DNA from: Azonexaceae bacterium s22
Lineage (GTDB): Bacteria > Pseudomonadota > Gammaproteobacteria > Burkholderiales > Rhodocyclaceae
Direction: 5' to 3'
NCBI GenBank assembly: GCA_016617495.1
Contig: WYCU01000002.1
Location: forward strand, 399,538-463,537
Length of the DNA stretch: 64,000 nt
Of the stretch, positions 34,284 to 43,269 are shown piece after piece (positions within the stretch are counted from its first letter, which is position 1; each line of letters starts with the position of its first letter). The notes under the pieces were generated by a model, which saw only the letters and a program-made list of their open reading frames with translations, made no database searches and was not told the DNA's origin. Both the position numbers and the translations under genes were made by a program.

Positions 34284-35179
34284 TACTTCCTCATGGTCAG
34301 CCAGATACCCGTAAAGATCAGGGCAATCCCGGCGTAGTGGTAAGCCTTGGGAATTTCCGCCAGGAAGAGGGCGGAAAGCAAGGTGCCGAACACCGGCATC
34401 AGGTGGATGAACAGGCTGGCCCGGTTGGCGCCGACTTCCGCGACGCCGCGATTGTAGAAAATATAGCCGACAAAGCTGGGAAAAATGCCGACATAAGCCA
34501 GTGATGCCAAAGATGGCAGGCTCATGCGGATGTGGCGGCCCTGAATCAGTTCCCAGGCGTAAGCGGGCGCGATGGCCAGCAGGCCAATCAGGGTGATCGA
34601 ACCCAGCATCAGCATTGGGTGCACGCCGACCGGGCGCCAGGCGAGCCCAACGGTGTATACCGCCCAGACGAGTACGGCGCCGAGCATCCAGAGGTCGCCG
34701 CGATTGAGATCGAGATGCAGCAGGACGGAGAGTTCGCCGCGGGCGATGATGGTCACCGCACCGATCAGTGAAATACAGACGCCCAGCCCTTCGAGCGGAC
34801 GCAGCCGTTTGCCGAGAAAGGCCCAGGAAATGGCGATGGTGGCGACGGGGATGAAGGAGTTGAGCAGCACGGCGTTGGTCGCCGAGGTGTATTGCAGTGC
34901 GATGTAGGCAAAAGTGTTGTAACAGCCCACCCCAAGCACGCCCAGGACGACGATGGGCTTCCAGCCCTTGCGGATCAGCGGCCATTGCGTGCGCAGGTGC
35001 GGCAGGGCCAGCGGCAGCACGCAGGCAAAGGCAATTGCCCAGCGCCAGAAGGACAGGGCCAGCGGCGGAACTTCCCCGCGAATGCCGCGGCCGAGCACCA
35101 TGTTGCCGGACCAGAAAAGCACGGTCAGCGTCAGCAGCAGATAGGGGTTGGTGAGGAAGGATGCGCGATTTTTAAGCAT
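34283..35179 (-). CDS. EamA/DMT-superfamily transporter
   Basis: This 298-residue inner-membrane protein has ten predicted helices in two homologous EamA halves (LLLTLTVLFWSGNMVLGRGI and LGAVLVWAVYTVGLAWRPVG). Such proteins export or import amino acids, nucleotides or metabolites. The substrate is not evident. Its stop overlaps the mtfA start. It is divergent from relA with about 50 bp between. Confidence 0.88.
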   Translation of the reverse strand: MLKNRASFLTNPYLLLTLTVLFWSGNMVLGRGIRGEVPPLALSFWRWAIAFACVLPLALPHLRTQWPLIRKGWKPIVVLGVLGVGCYNTFAYIALQYTSATNAVLLNSFIPVATIAISWAFLGKRLRPLEGLGVCISLIGAVTIIARGELSVLLHLDLNRGDLWMLGAVLVWAVYTVGLAWRPVGVHPMLMLGSITLIGLLAIAPAYAWELIQGRHIRMSLPSLASLAYVGIFPSFVGYIFYNRGVAEVGANRASLFIHLMPVFGTLLSALFLAEIPKAYHYAGIALIFTGIWLTMRK

Positions 35180-35220
35180 GGGGCGGATTATGCCTTAGCG
35201 GTAAGTCCCTGCTCAGACGG

Positions 35221-35226
35221 TATAAT
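35221..35226 (+). promoter_or_regulatory. TATAAT box 6 bp before the relA start
   Basis: A consensus -10 box ends at 35226 and the only plausible relA ATG is at 35233. No -35 box at normal spacing and no ribosome-binding site are clear. If used, the mRNA would be leaderless or nearly so. Confidence 0.4.
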
Positions 35227-35232
35227 CCCTAC

Positions 35233-37455
35233 ATGGTTTCCGTTGTCCATTCCGTCGCCGCTCAAAGCGATTTTGAGCAGTTCTTCGCGGTGCTCTCCGA
35301 GGGGCTTGCTCCCGAGGACGTGGTCAAGCTGCGCGATGTCGTTGGCTACGCCTGGGAAATCTATGGCGACGACGTGCTCGGCAGCGGTGAGCGCATCTGG
35401 TCGCATGCCCTGGGCATGGCGGTCATTATTGCCGGGCTGAAACTCGATGCCGAGTCGCGCATGGCGGCACTGTTGTTCGCCGTGCCCGCCCATGAGGAGC
35501 ATGGCGTTCCCCATATCGAAGAGCGTTTCGGCAAGCCGGTTGCGCAACTGGTAGGCGGTATCTCCCGGCTCAACCGCCTGCGTCCGATCACCAAGGGCTT
35601 TGTCGCCGCCAATGTGGATGGCGGCGAAGCCAATCCGGCCGAAATGAAAGCGCAGGTCGAAGTGCTGCGCAAGATGTTCCTGGCCATGGTCGAGGACATC
35701 CGCGTGGTCCTGCTGCGCCTGGCCAGCCGGACACAAACCCTGCGTTTTTATGCGGCGCATCAGGACGACCTGCGCGTACAGGTCGCGCGTGAAACGCTGG
35801 AGCTGTATTCGCCATTGGCCAATCGCCTGGGCGTCTGGGAGCTGAAATGGGAGCTGGAAGATCTTTCCTTCCGCTACCTGCACCCGGAAACCTACAAGAA
35901 GATTGCCCGCATGCTGGACGAAAAGCGCAGCGAGCGGGAAGCCTTCATCGCCGATGCCGTGGCGCGTGTGCGCGCGGAACTGGCGGTGGCGGGCATCCAT
36001 CGCGCGGAAGTTTACGGACGGCCCAAGCACATCTACAGCATCTGGAACAAGATGCATAAGAAAGGTGTGGAATTCTCGGAGGTTTACGACATCCGGGCCT
36101 TGCGCATCATCGTCGACGACTTGAAGGATTGCTACACGGCACTGGGCATCGTGCATAACCTGTGGTCGCCGATTCCCAAGGAATTCGACGATTACATCTC
36201 CAATCCCAAAGGCAACTACTACCGCTCGCTGCACACGGCGGTGCGTTGCCCGGATGGTCGCAGTCTGGAAATCCAGATCCGCACCTGGGACATGCACAAG
36301 CATGCCGAACTGGGCGTGGCCGCGCACTGGCGCTACAAGGAAGGCAGCAAGCGGCCGGCGGAAGACGATTACGACGAGAAGATCGCCTGGCTGCGCCAAC
36401 TGCTGACCTGGAAGGACGAAGTCGCCGACAGTTCGGACTGGATCAACCATTACAAGCAGGCGGCGCTCGACGAAACGATTTACGTGCTCACCCCGCAGGG
36501 CAAGGTGGTCGATTTGCCGCAAGGTTCGACGCCGGTCGATTTTGCCTATCGCGTGCATACCGATCTCGGTCATCGGTGCCGCGGGGCCAAGGTCAATGGG
36601 CAGCTGGTGCCGCTCAATACCTCGCTCGACACCGGCCAGCGCGTCGAAATCGTCACCGCCAAAGTGGGCGGGCCGTCCCGCGATTGGCTGAACCCGGCAC
36701 TCGGTTACATCCATACCAAGAGCGCGCGGGTCAAGGTACGCACCTGGTTCGCCAATCTGGCGCTGGAAGAAACACTGGCCGAAGGGCGTGCCATCGTCAC
36801 CAAGGAATTGCAGCGTCTGGGCCAGACCAATGCCAATCTCGACGAGCTGGCGCACAAACTCGGTTTCTCGCGGGCCGACGATCTCTACATTGCCAGCGCA
36901 CGCGGCGAGCTCAATCTGCGGCAGTTCCAGCTTGCTGCGCGCGGCGGTGATCTGCTCGCGGAAACCCAATTGCCGGATACCGTCACGGCGCGCCCGAGCA
37001 AGCCGGTCGAGGGCAATCAGGGCATCCTCATCGTCGGCGTGGACAAGCTGCTGACGCAACTCGCCCGTTGCTGCAAACCGGCGCCGCCGGATGAAATCCA
37101 GGGCTTCATTACCCGCGGCAAGGGTATTTCCATTCACCGGATGGATTGCCCGAATTTCGCCAATCTCGCTGCACTGCATCCCGAACGGGTCATCGAAACC
37201 GATTGGGGCATCCAGACGACGGGCGTGTTCCCGGCGGACATCATCGTCGATGCCCATGATCGCCAAGGCCTGCTGCGCGACATTTCGGAAATTTTCACCC
37301 GTGAAAAACTCAATGTCGTCGGCGTGAATACCCAGTCGAAACAAGGCAAGGCGCACATGAGTTTTACGGTGGAAATCACCAACTTGCAGCAACTCCAGCG
37401 CACGCTCTCGCTGATTCACGAAGTTGAAGGCGTGGTTGGCGTTCGCCGGGCCTGA
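35233..37455 (+). CDS. relA: (p)ppGpp synthetase, monofunctional RelA type
   Basis: This 740-residue ribosome-associated enzyme makes (p)ppGpp during amino-acid starvation. The N-terminal HD hydrolase domain is degenerate: the expected HD(V/T)xED is replaced by PAHEEHG (about residues 90-96). The synthetase domain has EFDDYISNPKGNYYRSLHT, the acidic ExDD signature of RelA rather than the RxKD of bifunctional SpoT/Rel. TGS (about 405-465), the conserved-Cys region (ARCCKPAPPDEI) and a C-terminal ACT domain follow. The start is fixed by the absence of other Met codons in the first 60 residues. Confidence 0.95.
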   Translation: MVSVVHSVAAQSDFEQFFAVLSEGLAPEDVVKLRDVVGYAWEIYGDDVLGSGERIWSHALGMAVIIAGLKLDAESRMAALLFAVPAHEEHGVPHIEERFGKPVAQLVGGISRLNRLRPITKGFVAANVDGGEANPAEMKAQVEVLRKMFLAMVEDIRVVLLRLASRTQTLRFYAAHQDDLRVQVARETLELYSPLANRLGVWELKWELEDLSFRYLHPETYKKIARMLDEKRSEREAFIADAVARVRAELAVAGIHRAEVYGRPKHIYSIWNKMHKKGVEFSEVYDIRALRIIVDDLKDCYTALGIVHNLWSPIPKEFDDYISNPKGNYYRSLHTAVRCPDGRSLEIQIRTWDMHKHAELGVAAHWRYKEGSKRPAEDDYDEKIAWLRQLLTWKDEVADSSDWINHYKQAALDETIYVLTPQGKVVDLPQGSTPVDFAYRVHTDLGHRCRGAKVNGQLVPLNTSLDTGQRVEIVTAKVGGPSRDWLNPALGYIHTKSARVKVRTWFANLALEETLAEGRAIVTKELQRLGQTNANLDELAHKLGFSRADDLYIASARGELNLRQFQLAARGGDLLAETQLPDTVTARPSKPVEGNQGILIVGVDKLLTQLARCCKPAPPDEIQGFITRGKGISIHRMDCPNFANLAALHPERVIETDWGIQTTGVFPADIIVDAHDRQGLLRDISEIFTREKLNVVGVNTQSKQGKAHMSFTVEITNLQQLQRTLSLIHEVEGVVGVRRA

Positions 37456-37463
37456 GTGAAAGA

Positions 37464-37477
37464 TTGTCGCGGTCGAC
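37464..37477 (+). repeat. Dispersed 14-bp element, copy j
   Basis: This is a perfect core 8 bp after the relA stop, followed by an A-rich flank that runs directly into the start codon region of the small membrane gene at 37499. Confidence 0.9.
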
Positions 37478-37498
37478 CACCAAAAACAGGGGAAAACG

Positions 37499-37681
37499 AT
37501 GAAGGGCAATTTCATATCCATCGCACTCATCGTCATCGGTGCGATTGCGCTGGCGGTGAATCTCGATCTCATCGAGTTCGATCTCGTGGCGCTGATCCGG
37601 AAATGGTGGCCATTGGCCCTTATCGCACTCGGTCTGGCCCTCTACATGACGCCGGACGGCAACCGGCGCGGCGGGAAATAA
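37499..37681 (+). CDS. Small two-helix membrane protein (LiaI/LiaF-TM-like)
   Basis: This 60-residue protein has two hydrophobic helices (about 5-22 and 37-50) separated by a short acidic stretch and RKWWP. The pattern xLIRKWWPLxLIxLGL is typical of the LiaI-LiaF-like/DUF5668 transmembrane region found in envelope-stress proteins. The upstream region is the A-rich flank of the dispersed element (GGGGAAAACG), which may also serve as the ribosome-binding site. Confidence 0.7.
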   Translation: MKGNFISIALIVIGAIALAVNLDLIEFDLVALIRKWWPLALIALGLALYMTPDGNRRGGK

Positions 37682-37718
37682 GAGGCGTTTTCCCCTTCGT
37701 TTTTGCATTGTTTTCGCG

Positions 37719-37732
37719 GTCTACCGCGACAA
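37719..37732 (-). repeat. Dispersed element, copy k (near-palindromic)
   Basis: The minus-strand core has one mismatch (TTGTCGCGGTAGAC). The right half is also kept, so this copy is almost a full palindrome. It lies in the 261-bp gap before the diguanylate cyclase gene. Nothing else recognisable was seen in that gap. Confidence 0.8.
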
Positions 37733-37942
37733 TTGCTTCGTTGAGATAAGCACAGGGTTGCCGGGGACGCACCGAGAAATATTTCACGGTACGTCGAAAA
37801 TTGTCCGGGTGCCGCTGGTCGTCCGAAAGTTGCTGCGCATCCCCTCGGATATACTCGCTAGCTTATAAACCAAAAGCATTTTTTGCTTTACCCATTGGTT
37901 TCACCAGCAATAAAACAAGCCCCGAAGGGCAGCAGGGAGTAA

Positions 37943-39715
37943 ATGGTGTTACGGGTATTCAAGTCATCCGCGTGGGGCGGGGGACAAGTCGCGTCCGATG
38001 TCCGCGGCGGAAAACAGTTCGCGACAGGCGGGTCGAATCTTCGCGCGGGTCTGGCCGGATTGTGGCTGTTGCTCGGGGTGCAGATGTTTGCCCATGCGCA
38101 CGATGCAGTGACCGTGCAACTCAAATGGCGTCACCAGTTTCAGTTTGCGGGCTATTACGCCGCTCTGGAAAAAGGGTTTTATCGGGATGCCGGGCTCGAT
38201 GTCACGCTGGTGGAAGGCTCGCCGCGTTCCGATACGATTGAGGAGGTCGTCAGCGGTCGATCCCAGTATGGCATTGCAGCCAGCGATCTGCTGCTTGCCC
38301 GGTCGCGAGCAGAAGTCGTTGCCCTGGCGGCCATATTCCAGCATTCCCCTTTTATCCTGCTCGGCGATGCGCGGCGCGTGGCCAATCTTCATGAGTTGGC
38401 CGGCCAGAAGGTGATGGTGGAGCCGCATGCCGAAGAGCTGTATGCCTATTTGCGCAGTGAAATGTTGCCGGCTGAAAAGCTGATCATCCTGCCGCATACC
38501 CAGAATCCTCAAGATATTCTCGATGGCCATGTCGTGGCGATGTCTTCATACTCGACGACCGCACCCTATTGGTTGCGCCTGGCCGGTGTACCGACCATCG
38601 AGTTTTCGCCTCGCGCCGGCGGCATCGATTTCTATGGCGACGTGTTGTTCACCCTTGAGGATGAAGTTCGAAATCATCCTGAACGGGTGAAGGCCTTCCG
38701 CGAGGCGACGCTGAAGGGCTGGGTCTATGCCATGCGCCACCAAGACGAGATCATCGCTCTCATTCTGGCCAAGTACAACACGCAAAATATCGATCGTGGC
38801 TTTCTTCAGTTTGAAGCGCACCGTATCGGGCAGCTCATGCAGACCGATCTGGTGGAAATCGGACACATGAATCCCGGGCGCTGGCAGCACATTGCCCAGA
38901 CTTACGCCAGCTTGGGCATGAAATCCGATGACGACGTGCCTGCCGGCTTTCTTTATGACGATCGTCCTGAGCCGGTTCCGCCGTGGGTGTATCGCGGCGG
39001 TGCAATGGTTGTCTTGCTGGCGATGATTTTTTCCTGGCTGGCGCGGCGTAATGTGATCCTGAACCGCAAGCTGCGCTGTGAAGTGGCGGCGCACGTGGAG
39101 GCCAACCGGCAGCTTGCGGAAAAGGTCCGGGAAAATCAGGAATTGCAGGATCAACTTCGCGATCAGGCTGTGCGCGACCCGTTGACCGGCCTGCATAATC
39201 GTCGTTATCTCGATGAAACCCTGCCGCGGGAATTGGCACGAGCCCGACGCGATCGCTATCCGCTGGCCGTGGTGGTGGTCGATCTGGATCATTTCAAGCA
39301 GATCAATGACCGGTACGGGCATTCATCCGGCGATGCGGTGCTCTGCGTGCTGGCTGCCATTCTTCGCGAGGGCACCCGATTGGGCGATATCGTCTGCCGT
39401 CACGGCGGCGAAGAGTTCGTGGTGGTGCTGCCGGGGATGACCCTGCAGGATGCCGCCCGCCGCGCCGACGAATGGCGGGCCGAGTTGGCGCATACGCCGG
39501 TTCATCATCATCACCTCGACATTGCTGTCACGTTGTCTGCCGGCGTGGCGGCTTACCCCACGCACGGTAGCGCGATGGATGCCCTGATTGATTACGCCGA
39601 CGATGCCCTTTATCGCGCCAAACAGTCAGGTCGGAACCGGGTGATGTGTTATGAGCCTGGGCACGCCAGCCGTCCCGCACTGACGCTGGTGACTGCCGAC
39701 GGACCTGCGGCTTAG
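37943..39715 (+). CDS. Diguanylate cyclase with periplasmic NMT1/THI5-like sensor domain
   Basis: This 590-residue membrane protein has an export signal (ending near FAHAHD), an NMT1/THI5-type substrate-binding domain (about 53-335, starting VTVQLKWRHQFQFAGYYAALEKGFY), one transmembrane helix (about 352-370), a short coiled coil and a GGDEF domain (about 415-575). The active-site motif is GGEEF, and RLGD five residues earlier is an intact product-inhibition I-site. It should make c-di-GMP in response to a periplasmic pyrimidine-like or related ligand. The ligand is inferred only from the fold. Confidence 0.9.
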   Translation: MVLRVFKSSAWGGGQVASDVRGGKQFATGGSNLRAGLAGLWLLLGVQMFAHAHDAVTVQLKWRHQFQFAGYYAALEKGFYRDAGLDVTLVEGSPRSDTIEEVVSGRSQYGIAASDLLLARSRAEVVALAAIFQHSPFILLGDARRVANLHELAGQKVMVEPHAEELYAYLRSEMLPAEKLIILPHTQNPQDILDGHVVAMSSYSTTAPYWLRLAGVPTIEFSPRAGGIDFYGDVLFTLEDEVRNHPERVKAFREATLKGWVYAMRHQDEIIALILAKYNTQNIDRGFLQFEAHRIGQLMQTDLVEIGHMNPGRWQHIAQTYASLGMKSDDDVPAGFLYDDRPEPVPPWVYRGGAMVVLLAMIFSWLARRNVILNRKLRCEVAAHVEANRQLAEKVRENQELQDQLRDQAVRDPLTGLHNRRYLDETLPRELARARRDRYPLAVVVVDLDHFKQINDRYGHSSGDAVLCVLAAILREGTRLGDIVCRHGGEEFVVVLPGMTLQDAARRADEWRAELAHTPVHHHHLDIAVTLSAGVAAYPTHGSAMDALIDYADDALYRAKQSGRNRVMCYEPGHASRPALTLVTADGPAA

Positions 39716-39750
39716 GACCATCCGCGGATTTTCTGTCCCGAATCCCGATA

Positions 39751-41832
39751 CTAGCCGCCGCCCAGCGTCAGCATCAGTTCGCCCTGAGCGCTATGCGGCT
39801 TGGCCCGCGTGGGCTTGCGGCGATGGTAAACGCCTTGCCCATTCATTTCCCAGCTTTGCAGATTGTCGGCCAGATAGAACTTCAGGCCTTCGGTGATGAC
39901 CCGCTTCTTCAACTTGGGATCCAGTATGGGGAAGGCCAACTCGATCCGACGGAAGAAGTTGCGCTCCATCCAGTCAGCGCTGGAGAGGTAGACCGTTTCC
40001 TTGCCGCCATCGTAAAAATAGAACACGCGATGATGTTCGAGAAACCGCCCGATGATGGAGCGTACGCGGATATTTTCTGAAAGTCCGGGCACCCCGGGGC
40101 GCAAGGCACAGACGCCCCGCACGATCAATTCGATGCTGACTCCCGCCTGCGAGGCTTCGTAGAGCGCGTTGATCGTTTCCGGTTCGAGCAGCGAATTCAT
40201 CTTGGCGACGATCATCGCCTTGCCTCCAGCCCGTGCTGTGGCCGCTTCGGCCTGAATGGCAGCGACGACGTTGGGTTGAAGCGTGAAGGGCGCCTGCCAG
40301 AGATGCTTGAGGGTACGCGCCTTGCCGAGGCCGGTCAGTTGCTTGAACACTTCGGCGACGTCGTGCGTGATTTCCTCATTGGCCGTCATCAGCCCGAAAT
40401 CGGAGTACAGGCGGGCCGTGCGCGGATGATAGTTGCCAGTGCCCAGATGCGCGTAGCGCTTGAGGAGGCCCTCTTCGCGGCGCACGATGAGCAGCGCCTT
40501 GGCATGCACCTTGTAGCCCACCACGCCGTACACGACGTGGGCGCCGACCTCTTCGAGCTTGGTGGCCCAGCCGATGTTGGCCTCTTCGTCAAAACGCGCC
40601 ATCAATTCGACGACGACTGTCACTTCCTTGCCATTCTGGGCGGCGCGGATCAGCGACTGCATCAGGACCGAATCGGTACCGGTCCGGTAAACCGTCATCT
40701 TGATCGCCACGACCTGCGGATCGGCCGCCGCCTGATTGAGCAGTTCGATGACTGGCGCAAAGGACTGGTAAGGATGATGCAGCAGGACGTCGCCCTTGCG
40801 GATGGTGTCAAAAATGCTGGCGCCCTTGCCGACGGCCTTGGGCAAACCGGGTGCAAAGGCGGAAAACTTGAGTTCGGGTAGATCGACTGAATCCGGGATC
40901 TGCATCAGGCGGACCAGATTGACCGGCCCTTCGACGCGGTACAGATCGGCCTGCCCAAGGCCGAATTGTTCAAGCAGGAATTCGGTCATCGAGGCCGAGC
41001 AGTTCTCGGCGACTTCCAGACGCACCGCATCGCCAAAATGGCGGTGCGGCAGTTCGCCCTGCAATTTGGTGCGCAGGTTGGTGACTTCTTCCTCATCCAC
41101 AAACAGGTCCGAATTGCGGGTGACCCGGAACTGGTAGCAGCCGAGCACCGTCATGCCGGTAAACAGTTCACCGACGAATTCATGCAGGATGGAAGAGAGA
41201 AAAACGAAGCCGTATTCCATGCCCGAGAGTTCTTCCGGCAGTCGGATGACGCGGGGGAGTACGCGCGGTGCCTGCACGATGGCGGCGTTGGAGCTGCGCC
41301 CGAAGGCATCCTTGCCTTCCAGTTCGACGGCAAAATTGAGGCTCTTGTTGAGTACGCGCGGGAAGGGGTGCGAGGGGTCGAGCCCGATGGGGGTCAGCAC
41401 CGGCACCATCTCGCGCAGGAAGTAATCGCGAATCCATTCGCGCTGTGCTTCCGTCCATTGCGTGCGGCGCAGGAAAACGATGCCCTGCGCGGCCATTGCG
41501 GGGAGGATGATGTCGTTCAGGTGGCGGTACTGTTCGGTGACGATGGCATGCGCTTCGGCGGCCACGAGGCGGAAGGTTTCCGTCGCCGTCTTGCCGTCGG
41601 TCGTGACTACCGCCGAGCGGGCACGCAATTGCTCCTTGAGCCCGGCCATACGGATCTCGAAGAATTCATCGAGGTTGCTGGAGACGATGCACAAGAAACG
41701 CAGACGTTCCAGCAAGGGCATCCGGTCGTCCTGCGCCTGGGCCAGCACGCGCCGATTGAAGGCCAAAAGGCCCAATTCGCGGTTCAGGTAGTTTTCCGCC
41801 GGAAATCGCGGCATGGCGTGGGCTCGCGTCAT
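39751..41832 (-). CDS. ppk1: Polyphosphate kinase 1
   Basis: This 693-residue enzyme polymerises the gamma-phosphate of ATP into polyphosphate. It starts with the PPK N-domain (FPAENYLNRELGLLAFNRRVL) and has the catalytic phosphohistidine region HLGTGNYHPRTARLYSDFGL. The length matches the family. GGAGA lies 8 bp before the ATG at 41832. Polyphosphate metabolism is prominent in Rhodocyclales, which fits the proposed affiliation. Confidence 0.96.
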   Translation of the reverse strand: MTRAHAMPRFPAENYLNRELGLLAFNRRVLAQAQDDRMPLLERLRFLCIVSSNLDEFFEIRMAGLKEQLRARSAVVTTDGKTATETFRLVAAEAHAIVTEQYRHLNDIILPAMAAQGIVFLRRTQWTEAQREWIRDYFLREMVPVLTPIGLDPSHPFPRVLNKSLNFAVELEGKDAFGRSSNAAIVQAPRVLPRVIRLPEELSGMEYGFVFLSSILHEFVGELFTGMTVLGCYQFRVTRNSDLFVDEEEVTNLRTKLQGELPHRHFGDAVRLEVAENCSASMTEFLLEQFGLGQADLYRVEGPVNLVRLMQIPDSVDLPELKFSAFAPGLPKAVGKGASIFDTIRKGDVLLHHPYQSFAPVIELLNQAAADPQVVAIKMTVYRTGTDSVLMQSLIRAAQNGKEVTVVVELMARFDEEANIGWATKLEEVGAHVVYGVVGYKVHAKALLIVRREEGLLKRYAHLGTGNYHPRTARLYSDFGLMTANEEITHDVAEVFKQLTGLGKARTLKHLWQAPFTLQPNVVAAIQAEAATARAGGKAMIVAKMNSLLEPETINALYEASQAGVSIELIVRGVCALRPGVPGLSENIRVRSIIGRFLEHHRVFYFYDGGKETVYLSSADWMERNFFRRIELAFPILDPKLKKRVITEGLKFYLADNLQSWEMNGQGVYHRRKPTRAKPHSAQGELMLTLGGG

Positions 41833-41919
41833 CGAATGTCTCCTTCTTTTCTTGAAGTATACGCGTCAAGCCCATCATTTTGTTGCATTTGTATTGCCGG
41901 ATTGTGACAACCCTGCCGC

Positions 41920-43269
41920 TCAGGCGGCATCGATTTGCGCGTCGTTTTGTTCCGGGAGCAGGGCGGCCAGCAGCGTGGCGAATTTGGCTTCGGTTTCAGC
42001 CAGTTCGCGTGCCGGGTCCGAACCGGCCACGATCCCGGCTCCTGCCTGGAGCTGAAGGTGCAAGCCGTCGACCAGCGCCGAGCGCAGAGCCACGCGAAAC
42101 TCGCCATCGCCGGCATGGTCGAGGAAGCCGAAGCCGCCGCTGTACCAGCCGGCCCGATTTTCCCCATGGCGTGACAGCCAGGCCAGCGCCGCCGTAGCAG
42201 GGTAGCCACCGACGGCCGGTGTCGGGTGCAAGGCGCGGACGACATCGAGCAGCGTACCATCGGGCTTGAGCGTGCCGGTAATACGGCTGTGCAAATGGCT
42301 GATCCGGCCGGCCGCGCGGGAGGTGGCCGCAGCAGCTTGCGGCGGCGCAACGCAGAGCGGGGTCAGGGCATCGAGTACGGCGCGGACCACCAGCGCTTGT
42401 TCATGGCGATTCTTGGGATCGTCCAGGCCGGGCGATCCGGACCAGGCGGTGCCGGCCAGCGCTTCGGTTTCGAGGTGCTGGCGCTGGCGGCGCGCCAGGG
42501 TTTCCGGCGTTGCGCCGAAAAAACAGCGGCCGCCGTCGCCATGGGCATAGATCAGGCTTTCCGGTTGCTGGTCGAGCAGCCGGGCGAGAACGGGGCCGGG
42601 CGCCAGCGGCGCGTCCAGCATCAGCCGTTGGCTGCGGCTAAGTACCAGCTTGTCGCACCGTTTGGCTTCGATTTCGGCGAGCGCTGCGTTGACGCGGGCC
42701 ATCCAGGCGCGTTCGGCCAACGGGGTTGGCGGTGCGCGGCGCAGCAGGCTACCTTGCGATGCCGCACAGGGTTGCAGCAGCTTGCGCCACCGTGCCGGAG
42801 CATCGTCGATGCGCGCGGCAGGCACGCTGAGTACGGCGCGGCACGCGCCATTGCGGGTTTCGAGCAGGATGGCCGGCAGGGCGAGGAGTGCATTGGGCAG
42901 CGGTGCCGCGCTGTGTTCGTCAAAGGCGAAGCCGCAGAAAAGCAGCCCGCCGTCTTCATGCCGCCAGTGGCGAAGCAAGCCGGAAAAGCTGTTGTCCAGC
43001 GTGGCGAAGCGATGCGCGCCATTCGTACTCAGATGAAATGCGTGGTCGAGTCCGAGGCGATACGATCCGGTGGTGGGCGTGGCGGCGTACCAGTAAGGGA
43101 CGGAGGGAGGCAGTGCGGCGAGCCAGTTTTCGCTCCCCTTGCCCAAGGGGATGCTCAGGCTGACCGGTGCGCTTGCCGGTGCCCCGCGGGCGAGGTGACG
43201 CAGACGGAGAACGAGCCCAACGTCGTCGGCCAGGCAGCGACGCAGGCGCTCGAACGGCGATGAGCTCAT
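41920..43269 (-). CDS. menF: Isochorismate synthase (MenF/EntC family)
   Basis: This 449-residue chorismate-utilising enzyme would isomerise chorismate to isochorismate. The ALHPTPAVGGYP motif is diagnostic for isochorismate synthases, and the C-terminal AGAGIVAGSDPARELAETEAK is typical. The start ATG 43269 overlaps the stop of the MenE-like gene (ATGA). The neighbour points to menaquinone synthesis, but no menD, menC or menB is in the window, so a salicylate or other isochorismate route is not excluded. Confidence 0.86.
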   Translation of the reverse strand: MSSSPFERLRRCLADDVGLVLRLRHLARGAPASAPVSLSIPLGKGSENWLAALPPSVPYWYAATPTTGSYRLGLDHAFHLSTNGAHRFATLDNSFSGLLRHWRHEDGGLLFCGFAFDEHSAAPLPNALLALPAILLETRNGACRAVLSVPAARIDDAPARWRKLLQPCAASQGSLLRRAPPTPLAERAWMARVNAALAEIEAKRCDKLVLSRSQRLMLDAPLAPGPVLARLLDQQPESLIYAHGDGGRCFFGATPETLARRQRQHLETEALAGTAWSGSPGLDDPKNRHEQALVVRAVLDALTPLCVAPPQAAAATSRAAGRISHLHSRITGTLKPDGTLLDVVRALHPTPAVGGYPATAALAWLSRHGENRAGWYSGGFGFLDHAGDGEFRVALRSALVDGLHLQLQAGAGIVAGSDPARELAETEAKFATLLAALLPEQNDAQIDAA

